The position numbers and the translations under genes were made by a program. From positions 10,144,679-10,208,678 of the forward strand of contig NC_081337.1 in the NCBI RefSeq assembly GCF_022539665.2: a stretch of 64,000 nucleotides of DNA. The letters run 5' to 3'. Shown one piece after another: positions 23,837 to 36,227 of the stretch; position 1 is the stretch's first letter; each line of letters opens with the position of its first letter. The notes under the pieces are model-generated. The model was not told where the DNA came from. It saw only the letters and a program-made list of their open reading frames with translations, and did not search any database. This DNA comes from Daphnia carinata (Eukaryota > Arthropoda > Branchiopoda > Diplostraca > Daphniidae).

Positions 23837-26800
23837 ATGTGGAAAGCACCTGCCAGAATCTGTTCCCAGTCGAAAGTGTCACTCCAAAATGGAAGACACG
23901 TTATTCGTCGGAACATAAACAGCCGAAAATCCAATCAAATGTAACCGGTGGAATAATCATTTTATGTGATGTTTAGATCAGTTGTAATCTATAGCTTCAC
24001 TATTAGATCTGGAAGTAAATTGCTCACTATTGCTGGTACCGCTGTTTTGGCGACTGTCGGTGGTTCAGTCGCTTTAGCAAAAACAAGTGATGGATTCAGA
24101 AAGTTCTCTGAGGAAAACATCCCTGGATCCTCATTTCTCTACAATCTGCTACTTGGACCTCCAGTTTCCCATCTACCAGTGTTCACTCCTCCTGTCAAGT
24201 ATGTATTTTTTTTTCCCATCTATTTCTTAAATGTTTCATCAAACATGTTTGTTAGTTACCCATACTTTTCTGTGCAGATCTTTGGAAGATGGACTTCTAA
24301 AGAAAAAGCTAGAACGAGAAGCATCAAAGAAAACAGATGGTACCCTGAATTTTCCAGGTTTTTTTTCTATCCTAATAAACTGGTTCAAATTTCTCTATAG
24401 ATGTAGTAGCTGTTACCCCTGCTGATGCTCTTGTTGAGTCACCTAAATCCCCTGTAGATGCAACACCATTAGATGTTGCAGAAAAACCAATTGAAGATGA
24501 GAAAAGTGAAAATTCAACCAAAGAGGATCCTGTAGGCCTGGATAATGAAGTAGCTCCTTTTCACCTTTTGATAAAATGCAGGATTAAAGTCTTCTCATTG
24601 TTTTCAGGTGAAACTTGCAGAAAACACAGAGGTAGTAAATGAGCCTGGATCCAATAGCTCTGCCACTGAGGTGAGAAAGATCAGTCGTCGTCATCTTAAT
24701 GAAACAACTAAGTGTTTAATTACTTTAGGTTGCCAACATTCAGGAAACAGCTGCAGTTAATTTGTCTGAAATGAGCTCTGCTGAATTCGAAACCTTGCTA
24801 AGGGACCTTCATGCTAAAGCTTCGGAAGCTGTGAAACAAGCCGTCGATGCACAAGATACCGCTGCGGCTTTGATCAAAAGTAATTTTAAGTGCCATGTTT
24901 TCTGGTGCCATAGTTTTTTTTTTCTCGAAAAGGTCGTAACATATATTAACATGAATATTTCTCCTTCATTGATTTTTAGAGCATGTTGATTTAGTCTTTA
25001 AATCCTTGGAAAAGATCTATGAGCCAGGTCAAACGCAAGAAAATATCTGGGAGCCGGTCTTTGTTGCGACGCAAGATAAAATTGAAGCTGTGCAAATTGC
25101 CGAATCCCGAGCTCACGAAGCAAGAATGGCTGTAGCCCAACTAAAAGAAGCTGTAGCGCACGGTCTTAAGAACGATCAGAGTAAACAAACACCTGATCTT
25201 ATTACAATTGATGAAAGTGTTGCGCGTGCTCTCTATAGGTACGCAGTAGTAATTATTTTGTAACCTCGTTGTCGCATATTTAGAAGATTGTTTGTAGCTT
25301 GGAAACTGCCAAAGCACGGGTGGACGCTGCTCAGTCTGAAGCCAAGGTTATGGATGAATATCGTGAACTTGTTGATACTGCAAGACACAATTTGCAGGTT
25401 TGTATGGGAAAACCGATGTTTTTTACGAGCCTTATCAATTTTTTCTTCCTTTCTCAAGATGGAATTATCCGCTATTCGCCCAGATCTTTCCCCCAACTTT
25501 AAAACTGAGGGTACGAAATTGGGTGAAGAGGAAGTTAATATTTTGATGGCCCATGCCTATTGGAAGATAATAACACTGCAAAAGGAGCTTGCCAAGCAAC
25601 AAGTAAGCCTACGATCTTTACAGCTCGTGTGAAGAAAAAAAAACAGTATTTATTATTCTGTTATAGTCGCGAGAGCAACAGCGTTTGAAAGGAGCTTTAG
25701 ATATGCAACGGAAAGAAGATTTCTCGATCCTGGAGTCACGTCTACGAGTCGAATTGGAGCGGCAATACTATGAACTTAAAGCCAAATATAATCAAGACGT
25801 GCGCAATATTTCCAGTTATCGCCTGATTAACTTTCTAATGTTCTCAATGTTTTGATAGATCTCCTTCCACGAAAAAACCCTATCGGATCAGTTCACGCAG
25901 CAGCTAAAGCTCCAAGCTGCTGCTTACACTGACCACTTAAATGACAGCCTCAAGACGCAGTACCAGGAACTCAAACGAACGTTTGAAGCTGAACGTGAGC
26001 TAGATATTGCGAAGTTGACTGCATTGCACCACGAAGACCTGGCTAAACTTCACGGAATGGGTAAAGGAATACAAGACGCCATCCGCGATCGTGCTGAAAA
26101 GGATCGCATTTCTCGCCAAGTTCGAGAGCTCTGGATTGCAGCTCAATCAATGATGGATTCACTGCGTAGCAATGCCACTGTTCATCTGCCTTGGAGTGAG
26201 CAGCGCCGCCCCCTTAACTTGAGTGGTCTTAATCAGGCGCTTAACAACAACGATGAATTTGCTCGTGCAATCATTGAATCAATCCCGCCATCCGCTGTAA
26301 ACCAGGGAATCCTTCCTCAGGGAGCGCTGAAGGTAAAATCTCTCTGTTCTTCAGCAAAGTTTTCATTAAAAGAAAAAAAGAAATTATTTATTAGGAACGC
26401 TTCCAAAATGTTGAAAGAGTTTGCCGACGCGTAGCTTTGATTGATGAGAACGGTGGATCAGTTCTTCGTTACGCTCTGTCTTACTTGCAGGTAGTATAAT
26501 TTTTCGTGGTAACCACATCGTTAAATTAGTTTTAGTCAACCAAATGTTTTTAGAGCATGATGGTGGTAAAAGTTGATGCTCGCCCGCCACCGAAACAAGA
26601 TGAAGAAATCAACTTGGCTGAGCTAAATACCTTCGACATTTTGGCTAGGGCAAGGTACATCATCCAAAAGTCCAAATAATAAAAATTGCTAACAAAGGAT
26701 ATGGGTTAGGTACCATTTGGAAAAAGACGACCTGGAACAAGCCTTGCGATACATGAATTTATTGAAAGGAGAGCCACAGAACGTTGCCACCGACTGGCTG

Positions 26801-26887
26801 CGAGAATTACGTATTCACTTGGAAACTGTGCAAGCCGTCAATGCGATTATGACTTATGCAGCTGTACAAGCCATTGAATCAATGTGA
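23837..26887 (+). CDS. Mic60: MICOS complex subunit MIC60 (mitofilin)
   Basis: This is the inner-membrane organiser of mitochondrial crista junctions. There are 14 exons and 740 residues: 23837-23940, 24007-24198, 24278-24357, 24401-24549, 24608-24670, 24729-24879, 24980-25238, 25298-25397, 25459-25602, 25667-25798, 25859-26332, 26395-26490, 26554-26654 and 26710-26887. A basic, Arg-rich N-terminus (targeting sequence) is followed by one membrane segment (residues about 40-59, LTIAGTAVLATVGGSVALA). Next come an acidic linker, long coiled coils (ESRLRVELERQYYELKAKYN) and the conserved C-terminal mitofilin domain (ALKERFQNVERVCRRVALI; LVEKDDL-type YHLEKDDLEQALRYMNLLKG). The exon 2 acceptor was placed at 24006 rather than 23976, because the latter would leave a 36-bp intron. 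Confidence 0.93.
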
Positions 26888-27466
26888 AACACTTCTCCAT
26901 CAGCCCAGATTGCATATATCTTTAAAAAAGTGATTTGATAGAAAATGGTTGTAGTACGGTCAGCCAATAACAAAGTAAAACAGGCTCATCGTCTGTAAAT
27001 CTTTATTAGCTATTAACTGTACAGAATTTAAAGTTGTATTCAGTTTGGCAATACAACTGGATGTAACAGGATTCACTCGAGTGTGATGCAATTGAAAAAA
27101 AAAACAGCCGTTCCGTTTTTATGGGGAACAAATTAATTTCCTGTATTTCAGAGTTACAACGTCATGTTGTTTGCTTCCTCTGTAAGGGTACCAATATTGA
27201 CCTACGTCTCGTATCGTGTGGAGTGGCATGTGACGAAGATAAATAATACGAAAACAAATCGAACTTCATCGCATCCAGTAGCTTTTACGAAGCTCAATAT
27301 TTCGAAATGAGGACTGTGGTGCTATCGAATCATCATTACAATCTTTTCTGTTGCATTTATGTAACAGTATGCAAGACGAAAGAGATAATGCCTTGTGGGT
27401 ATATGTACAGAGCAATTTGACATGTCTGTTCAACTCAATTTTCAACTTCATCCAACTACAGGCAAA
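26888..27466 (+). other. Intergenic: MIC60 3' flank and ApoD-A upstream region
   Basis: 579 bp. It contains A-runs (about 27095) and no recognised gene. A CAG acceptor-like site just before the lipocalin start (ACTACAG at 27454-27460) suggests that this lipocalin may have a spliced 5' UTR. A TATA-like ggtatatg lies near 27397. Confidence 0.4.
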
Positions 27467-28350
27467 ATGTTCAGCTTATGGAAACGAGTTTTATTTTTCG
27501 CCGGCGTTATTGTCTCCATTGATGCAGCCGTCGTTCGTAACAGCCGAGGCGCATGTCCTCCCTTTACGTCCAAGCCTGATTTCAACTACTTACAAGTATG
27601 TTTTGGTGTTATCTGTATTGTTCAATTGAAAGACACTGCAGTTACACGTAACGTTGAATTAATTTCTTATTTCAGTATGCTGGAATTTGGTTTGAGATTG
27701 AGAAGATTCCCGTAAGTTTCGAAGAAGGTGAGTTTTTACGCTGTCTGCCTTTAACACAGACTGTCATTAACACATCTGTTTTGTGTGGACAGGAATGACC
27801 TGCATTCGTGCCATCTACGACGAAATCGGTAAAGGCAAAGTTGTCGTAGATTTGCCATTTTAAGTACTAGGTAGTATTTAATTCCATATATTACATTCTT
27901 ACGTAACATTGCAGCACCGAACGTCATCAGCGTCGTTAATACTGCCGTCTTGGCCGATGGTAATCTGACTGACATATACGGCTCAGCTTATCAGCCATAC
28001 CCGGAGACTGAGCCTGGACATTTAATTGTTTCTTTCAATGCCCGTAAGTTGACCGCACATACCCTAAAGCTTCAAATGAGAAATTTCGAATGTGCCCTAC
28101 AAAATAAATTACAGGTGCTGGTGGTGCCGATTACTACGTCCTTGACACTGATTATGTCACGTACGCCGCCGTCTACAATTGCTTTAACATTGGCGAATTC
28201 AAAATAGAATATGCCTGGATCCTGGCCCGCGCTAATTCCTTGTCTCCAGAAGAATTAACGTTTGCTAGAAATGTTTTCATTGCCAACGGTGTTGACATAA
28301 GTACTTTTGAGCCGACCTATCAAGATTCGAAATGTCTGTACTTCCCTTAA
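27467..28350 (+). CDS. Apolipoprotein D-like lipocalin, copy A
   Basis: A secreted lipocalin that binds small hydrophobic ligands. Five exons: 27467-27595, 27676-27727, 27793-27828, 27915-28043 and 28115-28350, giving 193 residues, the usual ApoD length. A signal peptide (about 20 residues, starting MFSLWKRVLFFAG) was used to choose this ATG over the in-frame one at 27422. The lipocalin GxW motif is YAGIWFEIEKIP (residues 44-55), followed by Cys in GMTCIRAIYDE. The second structural motif is LDTDYVTYAAVYNC, then EYAWILAR and a C-terminal helix with a final Cys (KCLYFP). This arrangement closely follows vertebrate ApoD (WYEIEKIP, TDYENYALVYSC, AWILARN). It is convergent with copy B. Confidence 0.93.
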
Positions 28351-28778
28351 CAATCGTACCATAAAATATTGTAGCCAAACATTCCTTTGTACTTCCTTAA
28401 TAAATTCGTTCATTTTGCCTATCTCTTTGATAGTACTTGATTGACCATCTACGCATAATAAAAAAACATTATCGGTAACGAGGAATTGAGCGTTAAATTG
28501 TCAATAAACCCTTTAAAATCAAAGACAATTGAAAACCCTGTTTGTTGTCTATTGCTCTTTACTAAATATCATTCATCCACAAATACGGTCGGTAACTATG
28601 GTTCATATTTTAGAAAGAAGAAAATAAACGTGCTACATAAACGTTTGTTTTAACTGTGAAGCTGGTAAACAATTTCTTATCTTTTATGTTGTATTTTCAA
28701 GTTTCATCGCATCAAACAATTGCCATAATTTACAAGCTCTTTGACGAAAGGAAGGTAAACAGTAAACTGTTGGGAGTC
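28351..28778. other. Convergent gap between lipocalins A and B
   Basis: 428 bp of AT-rich sequence holding the 3' UTR of copy A, with AATAAA at 28399-28404, and presumably that of copy B. No other feature seen. Confidence 0.5.
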
Positions 28779-29638
28779 CTATGGAAGGTAAAGGCAAGAA
28801 TCGCTCTGGTATGTAGCTTCGAAGGTGCTAACATCAATTCCAAATTGGGTGTATGCAGCACGGGCAGTAGCCAATTGCTCAGCGGTTAAGGTGTTGGTAC
28901 GAGCCATAAGCCAGGCATATTCCAATTTGAAGGCACCGACGGTGACGCAATCATAGACGGCCGTATAGGTAACGTAATCAGTGTCCAGCACGAAGTACTG
29001 ACCATCGGGACCTTTGATCAGTAGACCGCAATTTTTTTAGTTTGATTTTGACTTTAAAATGATCAAAAATTCAATTAACTCACGGCCGGGGAATTGAACG
29101 ATCAGGTATCCTGGTTGAGTATCGGGGTATGGCTGGTAGGCTGATCCATAAATGGCAGTGGCATTACCATCAGCCAAAACAGCGGTGTTGATGACGCTGA
29201 CAGTGTTGGGTGCTATTTGGTGTTAAAATTTATAATTAAAATTTAATTATGTGATGAAAAAATTGAACACAAAAATCTGAACGTACCGATTTCATCGTAA
29301 ATAGCACGAATGCAGGTCATACCTAATATTTAAACAAAGAGCGTGATGAGACCGCAATGTACTTTTGTAAAAATTGGAACTTACCCTCTTCGAAGACAAC
29401 GGGAATCTTCTCGATTTCATACCAAACTCCGGCATACTACAACGAGAGAGAACAATATCAGTAAATTTGAGTTCTTTTAAAATTTCATTAAGAATTAAGT
29501 AAAACTTACTTGTCTGTAATCGAAATCAGGTTTGGTGGTAAATGTCGGGCAGAGGCCGCGGCTGCTGCGGACTAGGCCAGCATTGAGCCCGGCGATGCAA
29601 GCGGCAAGAAGCAAGACTTGGATCAAATTGTTAGCCAT
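28779..29638 (-). CDS. Apolipoprotein D-like lipocalin, copy B
   Basis: Five exons: 29638..29510, 29436..29385, 29322..29287, 29212..29084 and 29011..28779, giving 192 residues. Its exon lengths for the first four exons are identical to copy A (129, 52, 36, 129) and all intron phases match, so A and B are recent duplicates or have been kept in step. Signal peptide MANNLIQVLLLAACIAGLNA; GxW motif YAGVWYEIEKIP; LDTDYVTYTAVYDC; EYAWLMAR; ending SCLYLP. The acceptor of the last exon (GATCAAAG) is weak but is the only one that restores the frame. A TATA box lies about 60 bp upstream of the start codon. Confidence 0.93.
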
Positions 29639-30769
29639 CTTAGTTGTATGGTTGGATCCGTTTGACAGGTGACAACGAGAAGCAATTCTAGTTGTTTTAT
29701 ACGCTAGTCGATTTCATTTTGTTTCATTTTATCTCTCTCATCTTACATAAGTGTAAGACAAAGGTTATAGTAGTTGGCATTGCTTGGTTGGCTTTCGTGT
29801 ACTTTGTGAACGGACCTTGTGAAACTGGGCTCGTCATGTGATACGTTTAAAGTTTATCACCAGATATTGACATATGTAAGGGCCATGCGGGAGCTCGTCC
29901 CGTGGTATGCCACGTGTGATTAGTATAATCAATTGCCTCAGAAATGTCCATTAAAATGGGAAAAAATGTCTCTTTCTGGGGCAGGTGTGCATTACACTTC
30001 CCGCTGCGCAATTGGCATTATTTTCAATTATGAAGCATTTTATCGTATGCAATAGTTAATTTCTCATGTCATACAAAATTAGTTTACGTAACGATGCGGA
30101 TATTACGTAACTTATTGTCTGAATAGAGGTCACTTATTTTTTGGCAAAATTTTTATGATTGGATTGATTGTCTCATGGACTCACGGACCTACGGTATCAT
30201 TGTGGGTGGAAATTACTGAGTGATTGGTGCGGCCGTTATTGCTCGTCATAAAAAATAGAAAACTTTTAGCAATAAAAGCACAACCAATTTAAATTATTTG
30301 TTTTCGTTTGCCTAAATCATTCAACTTTGCAACATCGGATGCGGATTTTATGACTGCAAACAAAAAAAACTTTCAAGCGCGATGTCCTGACATTCGACTC
30401 CGGATGAGCGAACACAATCCGGCCAGCCAAACCTGTTTGGTAACAGTCTAGATTTCAGTTGTTTTGAAGCTTCCGTTACGTAATATGTCTCTGTACTCAA
30501 AATTCAAAACGCGTGTTTGTCAAACTATTACAAAAGTAACCAGTTTTGAGGGACTCACATGTAACACGCCACTTTTCTTGATCCCGTTTACTTGTTTTTA
30601 TCTCTAAACATCATCGCAAATCACTTAACTCTTCTTACAGGTACGTCATGCCTATAAAAACCTATTTACGTACAAATAACACTTGTTCTCTATTTTAGCT
30701 TAATTCGTTTATTTAAAACATGACAACAGTAAAACAACGATAACTTCACTGTTTTTTAAAATCAGATTA
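29639..30769 (-). other. Intergenic between lipocalins B and C
   Basis: 1131 bp between two co-directional genes. The first 100 bp adjoining copy B is its promoter. The rest (29800-30770) is AT-rich without open frames of note. I see no repeat or RNA gene. Confidence 0.5.
29696..29701 (-). promoter_or_regulatory. TATA box of lipocalin B
   Basis: TATAAA (minus strand, in GTATAAAACAAC) lies 58 bp upstream of the start codon. That places transcription start near 29668 and leaves a 5' UTR of about 30 nt. Confidence 0.6.
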
Positions 30770-31736
30770 TTAATTCGAAACAGATGGGGGGAAAGGGTAT
30801 TCTGGGTAATAGACGCAGGTTTCACCCTGGGTAGTCGGTTGAAATTCGCTGACATCGACTCCAAACTGAGTGAACTTGGAAAGAGCTACATCCTGTATGC
30901 ATCGTTTTAAAAGATTAAAGGTGAAATAATTGTTTTACAATATTTTTAAATATTAATTTAATAGACATTACCATAATTTCTTGGGTCATAGTTTGTTCAC
31001 GACCCAACAGCCATGCGTATTCTAGAACGAAAGCTCCAGCGACATCACAAGAATAAACAGAGGCATAATTGGTGTAGTCCGTGTCCAATACCAAATAATC
31101 TCCGTCCGGTCGACCAGGGAAGGAGACGATCAAATGACCTGAAATTTCATACATACATTAGTACATTATAAACCATGTTTAAGAAATGACCTCACCAGGT
31201 TGATCTGGGCTGATGGCAGTGGCTGATCCAGTGATGTTAGTCAAGGTCCTGTGTCGCAACGGAAAAATGTAACAGGTGGAGTCGAATTGATTTTAAAATG
31301 TGCTCACCCGTCAGCCAAAACAGCTGTGTTTGTCACGCTAACTACACCCACAGCTGTACATCGGAAAACAAATTTGAATTAGACATTTGCATTACAATCT
31401 TTAATTTAGGCTCAAGCTTTACAGATTTCTTCGTAAATGGCACGCTCGCATGATGTTCCTTGTTGGAAAACATTTTCAAAGCGCTGAATTTCATACCACA
31501 AACCAGCATACTAAAAGAAAATAATTGGTAAAGAAATATTAACAAATACATTCTCAATGCAGGATGAAAAAAATTATGCTATTAAAATGTAATACCGGAA
31601 TGTAATTGAAGTCGGGCTTGGTCGTTACTTGTGGGCAGGTTGCCCGGCTAGACCGCCTGAAAACGGCTGCGTGAGTTCCAGACGCGAAAATAATCGCGAT
31701 CGCCAACAAAGCCGCCAAAAATCGGGTGTTCAACAT
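30770..31736 (-). CDS. Apolipoprotein D-like lipocalin, copy C (divergent)
   Basis: Six exons: 31736..31596, 31510..31423, 31353..31308, 31248..31196, 31138..30972 and 30892..30770, giving 205 residues. A signal peptide (LAALLAIAIIFASG) is followed by the GxW motif YAGLWYEIQRFE, a Cys in GTSCERAIYEE, LDTDYTNYASVYSC, EYAWLLGRE and a C-terminal Cys (TCVYYP). After that the protein carries an extra EYPFPPSVSN tail that copies A and B lack. It is clearly the same family but more diverged, and only two of its five introns coincide with those of A and B (see findings). Its promoter carries TTTAAA at 31787-31792 in place of a canonical TATA box. Confidence 0.9.
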
Positions 31737-33150
31737 TTCTCCGGTTGATGTGGATGACTGCTTAGTTCAGATAGCTCCAGCCGGAGTTTAAATTGTTTTT
31801 ACGCTTACGTTTATGTAAGTTTCTTTATCAACCGGTATTGAAACATCAGATCTTCTGTAAACAATGGCATTCGTGACTAATAGATAAGAACTATACGAAC
31901 ACATAGTATTGAGCTTATAGCTACCAATAAGCTAACAATTCCCGATTACAAGCTTAAAGAAACAAACTAGAATCAAATGTTTCTCGAAGTTTTTTAAGTT
32001 TTGGCAGGAAACCTTAACATACATTGAACCAATTGTTGCTAGAGTTCCATATTATGCGTAATCATTTGTGATATCTTTGTTTTTAACTCTAAGGATTCGT
32101 GATTGGAATTAAATTCATGTGCTAATGGATGGATTTTTGTCTGCAATTTTTCCCCACAGAGAAATATGCATGCGAACGACGAAATTCGTGGTTTCATAAC
32201 CATAATACATTTTCTTTCTTGTGAAGGTTGCTCCTTGCGGGGTAGCGAGCTTTAGTTTCTCCATTTTACTTCATGTAGGAAACAAAAAATATAACTGGAA
32301 TGTTTCGTTCTTAATTTCTTTACAACCGAAGTCAGTAATTAATCCGAGCTAATAAAAGTTTTGGGATCTACTTGATATTTTAGTGGTTAGGAAAAGAAAA
32401 ATGAAATTCTTCAAATCGAACTTAATAGTCTGAGACGATTGAAAGATCTTATCTTTTTAAAGACATTCTTCTACGCCCATGAAACTTGCATGGTCTGGCA
32501 GGACCGAAAGTATTTGCTAATCCAACTAACTGAAACTTAACGTCGTCGGTTCTAATTTCGTCTTGTCCCTGCGGTTGTTGTGGTATGCCATCTAGCCAAC
32601 GCGATAACAACTTACTAGTATTTGCACGCGCGAGGCTTTTCACGCCAGTCCCATTGTTTCCCCTTCCCTAACCCTCATCCATATCTGAAGCTAGCACATA
32701 ATGCGTCTATTTGTACATGTTATCAATGATCATTGTCGAAAATTCATTGGGTGCATTTTTGAAAGCTTTTCCGACCCATCTTCATAGACGTCAATTGTTT
32801 TCTGATATTCTAGGCATCAATGCCAACGATTATTTGGTTTAAATTCGGCCGGTCTAAGCAGGAGAGAAAGGAAGACAGCTTATTCGGTTTCCATCTGGAA
32901 TTCGTAGGTGAATGCCTTGCTATCTGCTACCCACTGTGCCAGAATCGTTATGTAGCTTGCTTTCGCGGTTAACCCAGTTACTCCATATCATATGTTTTGC
33001 TAGTAAAAGCTAGCGACAGCTTTGTGCCCTCTGAGAAGGCCACTAACCTATTTGCTATTTAAGACGATATGAAGAAAAATAAACGAAAAAGAGACAAGGG
33101 GAACTACAGTTTATTTCTGTAATCTTTTAGCAAACGTTGTCTTTTTTTAG
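31737..33150. other. Intergenic between lipocalin C and the gawky leader
   Basis: About 1.4 kb. The only item that caught the eye is a small minus-strand open frame (32449-32643) whose end resembles a peptide-hormone precursor (see findings). Nothing else recognised. Confidence 0.4.
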
Positions 33151-33169
33151 TGAACAGCAGAACACGCGC

Positions 33170-33733
33170 CAGACACCGATAAGGAAGTCAGGACAGAGGC
33201 GGACTGGCGAGAGTCATTAGGGAGAATGTAGGCGGTGCTACAGGGACATCGGATAGTCAAATCGATTGTTAAGTCCGATTGAATCGATCACGAAGCCACT
33301 CGTTCCGAGCAGAGACACCACAGAGACCCGAGAAGTCGAGAGAATAGACAAGATAGAAAGGGCATTGAAGGCGATCTCAGAAGAGAGAAGACTCTTCTTA
33401 CTTTTGCCGCTGTTGGTTGCTGGTGGTGAAGACCAAATCATTCAGTCAAATTCCAGGCACCTCTGCGACGAAGTGAGCACAACAAGCCTTGGCCATTTCT
33501 GTGTTGTTTTCTTCGACTTGAACTGAAGTGTATCTCTCTCGAATTGGATTTGAATTACTGTTGTCAGTGAGTGAGTGTGTTGTTTGTATGTGCGCAAGCC
33601 CCCAGTGCTTGTGTGTGTTGATCCAAAACCGAGTAGCGTGCAATCCAATCTCGAATCAAGCCAACGATCGATCGTCGAAGCGTCGAGTTCACGGTGTCAC
33701 GAGCGTGGAAAATGAACAAGAGCCTTCCAGCAG
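33170..33733 (+). other. gawky: Candidate non-coding first exon of gawky (distal leader)
   Basis: A GC-richer stretch in an AT-rich surround that ends in a strong donor, CCAGCAG|GTAACG (33733/33734). Joining it to the first coding exon (acceptor before 36735) gives no continuous frame from its own last ATG (33711), so it would be 5' UTR. The start coordinate is approximate. No other + strand gene lies between here and gawky. Confidence 0.4.
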
Positions 33734-36049
33734 GTAACGAGCCCCGTAAAAAAAAGGGATTGACTTAACAAAAACTACCCTTAAGCCATGTACCCCACAT
33801 TCCAAGACGCCATTTTTTTTTTCATATTCGACTGCTTTTGTTTTTGTAACAGTGGGTAGATTTGTTGGTCTTCAATGGGAGTTTCCAGTGACATTTCTTT
33901 GCCTCGTTCCTCTAGCCCTGCATATTTATTTAGGCGAACGTGAAATCAACTATTTGTATTTTGCCTAGTAGCTGAGTGTAGTAAGATAGCATACTACGCC
34001 ATCCATAAAGCCACCATGTTCGCTTACAGGATACAGCCCGAGAGCTTGCTTTGTTGAGAAGTTGCGTTGAATTCCATGGGCATACCTTTGGAGCGGATGG
34101 AAAGACTATGCGAGGGGTGATGAATAGATTGGACAAAAGAAACCAAAAATTGAGGCTATGACTTTCTCTTCCATTGCTCCTCCTCTACCTCCACCTCTAG
34201 TATTTATACATCCACAATATAATATTATGGTAGAACGCTTTTGGCACGCCGGTGGAGGAGGACCGAGGGAGAGCATTAAATGACATGGGGCGGGAACATC
34301 CTTGCTCCACCAATCGGCACTAGATTCACGCTCACGGTAGCCTCTCGCTATGTGGCTATCAGACTGAACTTTTGACATTGTCTCGTTCTGTTTTGGGTGC
34401 TGCAAAAAGCAACACCATTGCATTCACAGCACCGTCAGCTAACATTAATGAACTTTTACAAGACTTGATGTAGTGTACTTTTAACCGATGGTATTTACTC
34501 GAGACTGCATCCTTTTTGTTGTAGATCAACAAAGAGGTAGTTGTTATTGAACTGCTTTTTTTTTCTTGTTTTCATTTTGCACAAACCGGCGTGTAAACTG
34601 GCTTTGCTGCCTGAAAAACAAAAGTTTGTCTAGTTTGTTTATGTTGGCAGACCACTCAGCGCTGTATAGAATGGCGTGTCCGACTGGTCATCGATTTTGT
34701 TTGGCTCCTCTCCACACCACAATTCCCAAAGAGAATGCAAAAAAGAAAAAAAAGCAAAAGGATAATAATAAAAAGAGGAAAGAAGATTGCCCGCTGGAAT
34801 GGCCGTCGCCATTGCTTCCCGGAGTCTTTCAGTCCTGGCACTGATCCAGATTGAATAAATCAGCTGGTTTTCTACTGGTTAGCCGTCCTCCCTCTGGTAC
34901 AGGACGCCATTACCTCGGCTCATCTCTCCTTTTCTTTCTTTTTTTTCCGTTCAAAGGGATGAAAATCAACCCTCTTTATCTTTCTTATAGCCCACCGAGT
35001 TATAATAGGGCTTTGATATCGATCTGTTTTCAGTCTTTACCAACAAAGGAGGACGACCTTTCTCAAGAAGAAGAAAGAAGGTTTTTGCATTGTTTGTAAA
35101 GCCAAAATGTTGATATTTTTGCCGTTTGCTTGGCAAAGGAGAGAAAACTTGGCGATGATGAACACACACATCTAAGGTTTCACTTGATTTTTAATGGCTC
35201 ACGTGCACGGTTCACACACACATCATTGCACGCGGAGGCCGTGCGGCTAGAGGAAATTTTTATGCAATGACCAGCCCTTTGCTGTCCTACTACATTTTCA
35301 CGCAGATCAATAACTCGACGCTTGCTGCCGCTCCGGCTTCTTCTTGTAAAGGCTGCGCGCGCCATGTTGTGTGTGTGGTGCCTCTGTTTACGTTCGATCC
35401 CGTTGTGGCCCTCGTGACGCTTCTTTTTTTTCTTTTTTGTTTGTCTGCTCTCGGCTTTCCCTTAGAATCACGAGTTTAAAAGAGTTGCTGCTTCCAACTC
35501 ATTCTTAATGCGCCCTACGTTGCAGAAGATATGTTCTGATACACAGAAAGTTACCATCAGCTAAATTAAAACAGGCGTGTCTTTTCAATCTTGTTAGGGT
35601 AGTATCCACCAGAAGTTCATAATGCCAAATGATGGAAATTCGGAAGTTAAACATAAACATGTAGCTGTTGTCATATAGTTTACTATTTTTTTCTTTAAAA
35701 AGCAAAACAGGACAACAGGAAAGTAAAACGAAAAAACAAACAAAAAAAAGCAATCAATATCTATATGAGAAAAAAACTAAGGTATAATAAGTTTTAAAAA
35801 ATCTGGCAATGCTGTTTCGGACGGGACGCTGGCCCCTTCCCCCTCTCTTTCTCTCACTCGTCGGCTGTGTGTGTAGACTTGTGTACTGTGCGCGCTCTGT
35901 ATCTCAGTGGATGTTGAAACAGCCGCGGTCCCGCTTCGACGACGACCCGTTTTTCCTAACAACAACACATACATAATTTCTACTATACAAAGCGAAAGAA
36001 TCATCCATTTCCAAGTACCTAAGTCATTCTTGTGTCGTGTTCCTCCATA
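33734..36049 (+). other. gawky: Presumed 5' UTR intron of gawky
   Basis: 2.3 kb without a supported gene. It contains purine/pyrimidine-rich stretches and short homopolymers. Open frames of 60-105 codons on both strands show no recognisable domain. Confidence 0.4.
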
Positions 36050-36227
36050 GTTTTTTTTTTTGCACCAAACGTTTCCCCTTTCCTCCCATTTCTCTCCTTT
36101 TATTTGTGTGCAATCGCCGTGTGTCTCTCTCTTTGCGTTGCCTCGACGTATATTTTCGCACTGCCTCCTCCATCATATAGCTTCGCTGCCGCTTGCTGTT
36201 GCTGCAGCCCCGCCGCCGCAGCAGAAG
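36050..36227 (+). other. gawky: Candidate alternative leader exon of gawky
   Basis: A pyrimidine-rich then CAG/GCC-rich segment ending in an excellent donor (GCAGAAG|GTGAGTA). Just downstream, ggcggccatcttg (36241-36253) is a near-consensus YY1-type site, which is common at TATA-less housekeeping starts. The start coordinate is approximate. Confidence 0.4.

Noticed and set aside
23941-23976. 36-bp intron at the MIC60 exon 1/2 junction
   Set aside because: Too short for splicing. An acceptor at 24006 gives a 66-bp intron in the same phase.
34530-34552. gaggtagttgttattg resembling a let-7-like miRNA
   Set aside because: It departs from let-7 after the seed, and no complementary arm for a hairpin is found nearby.
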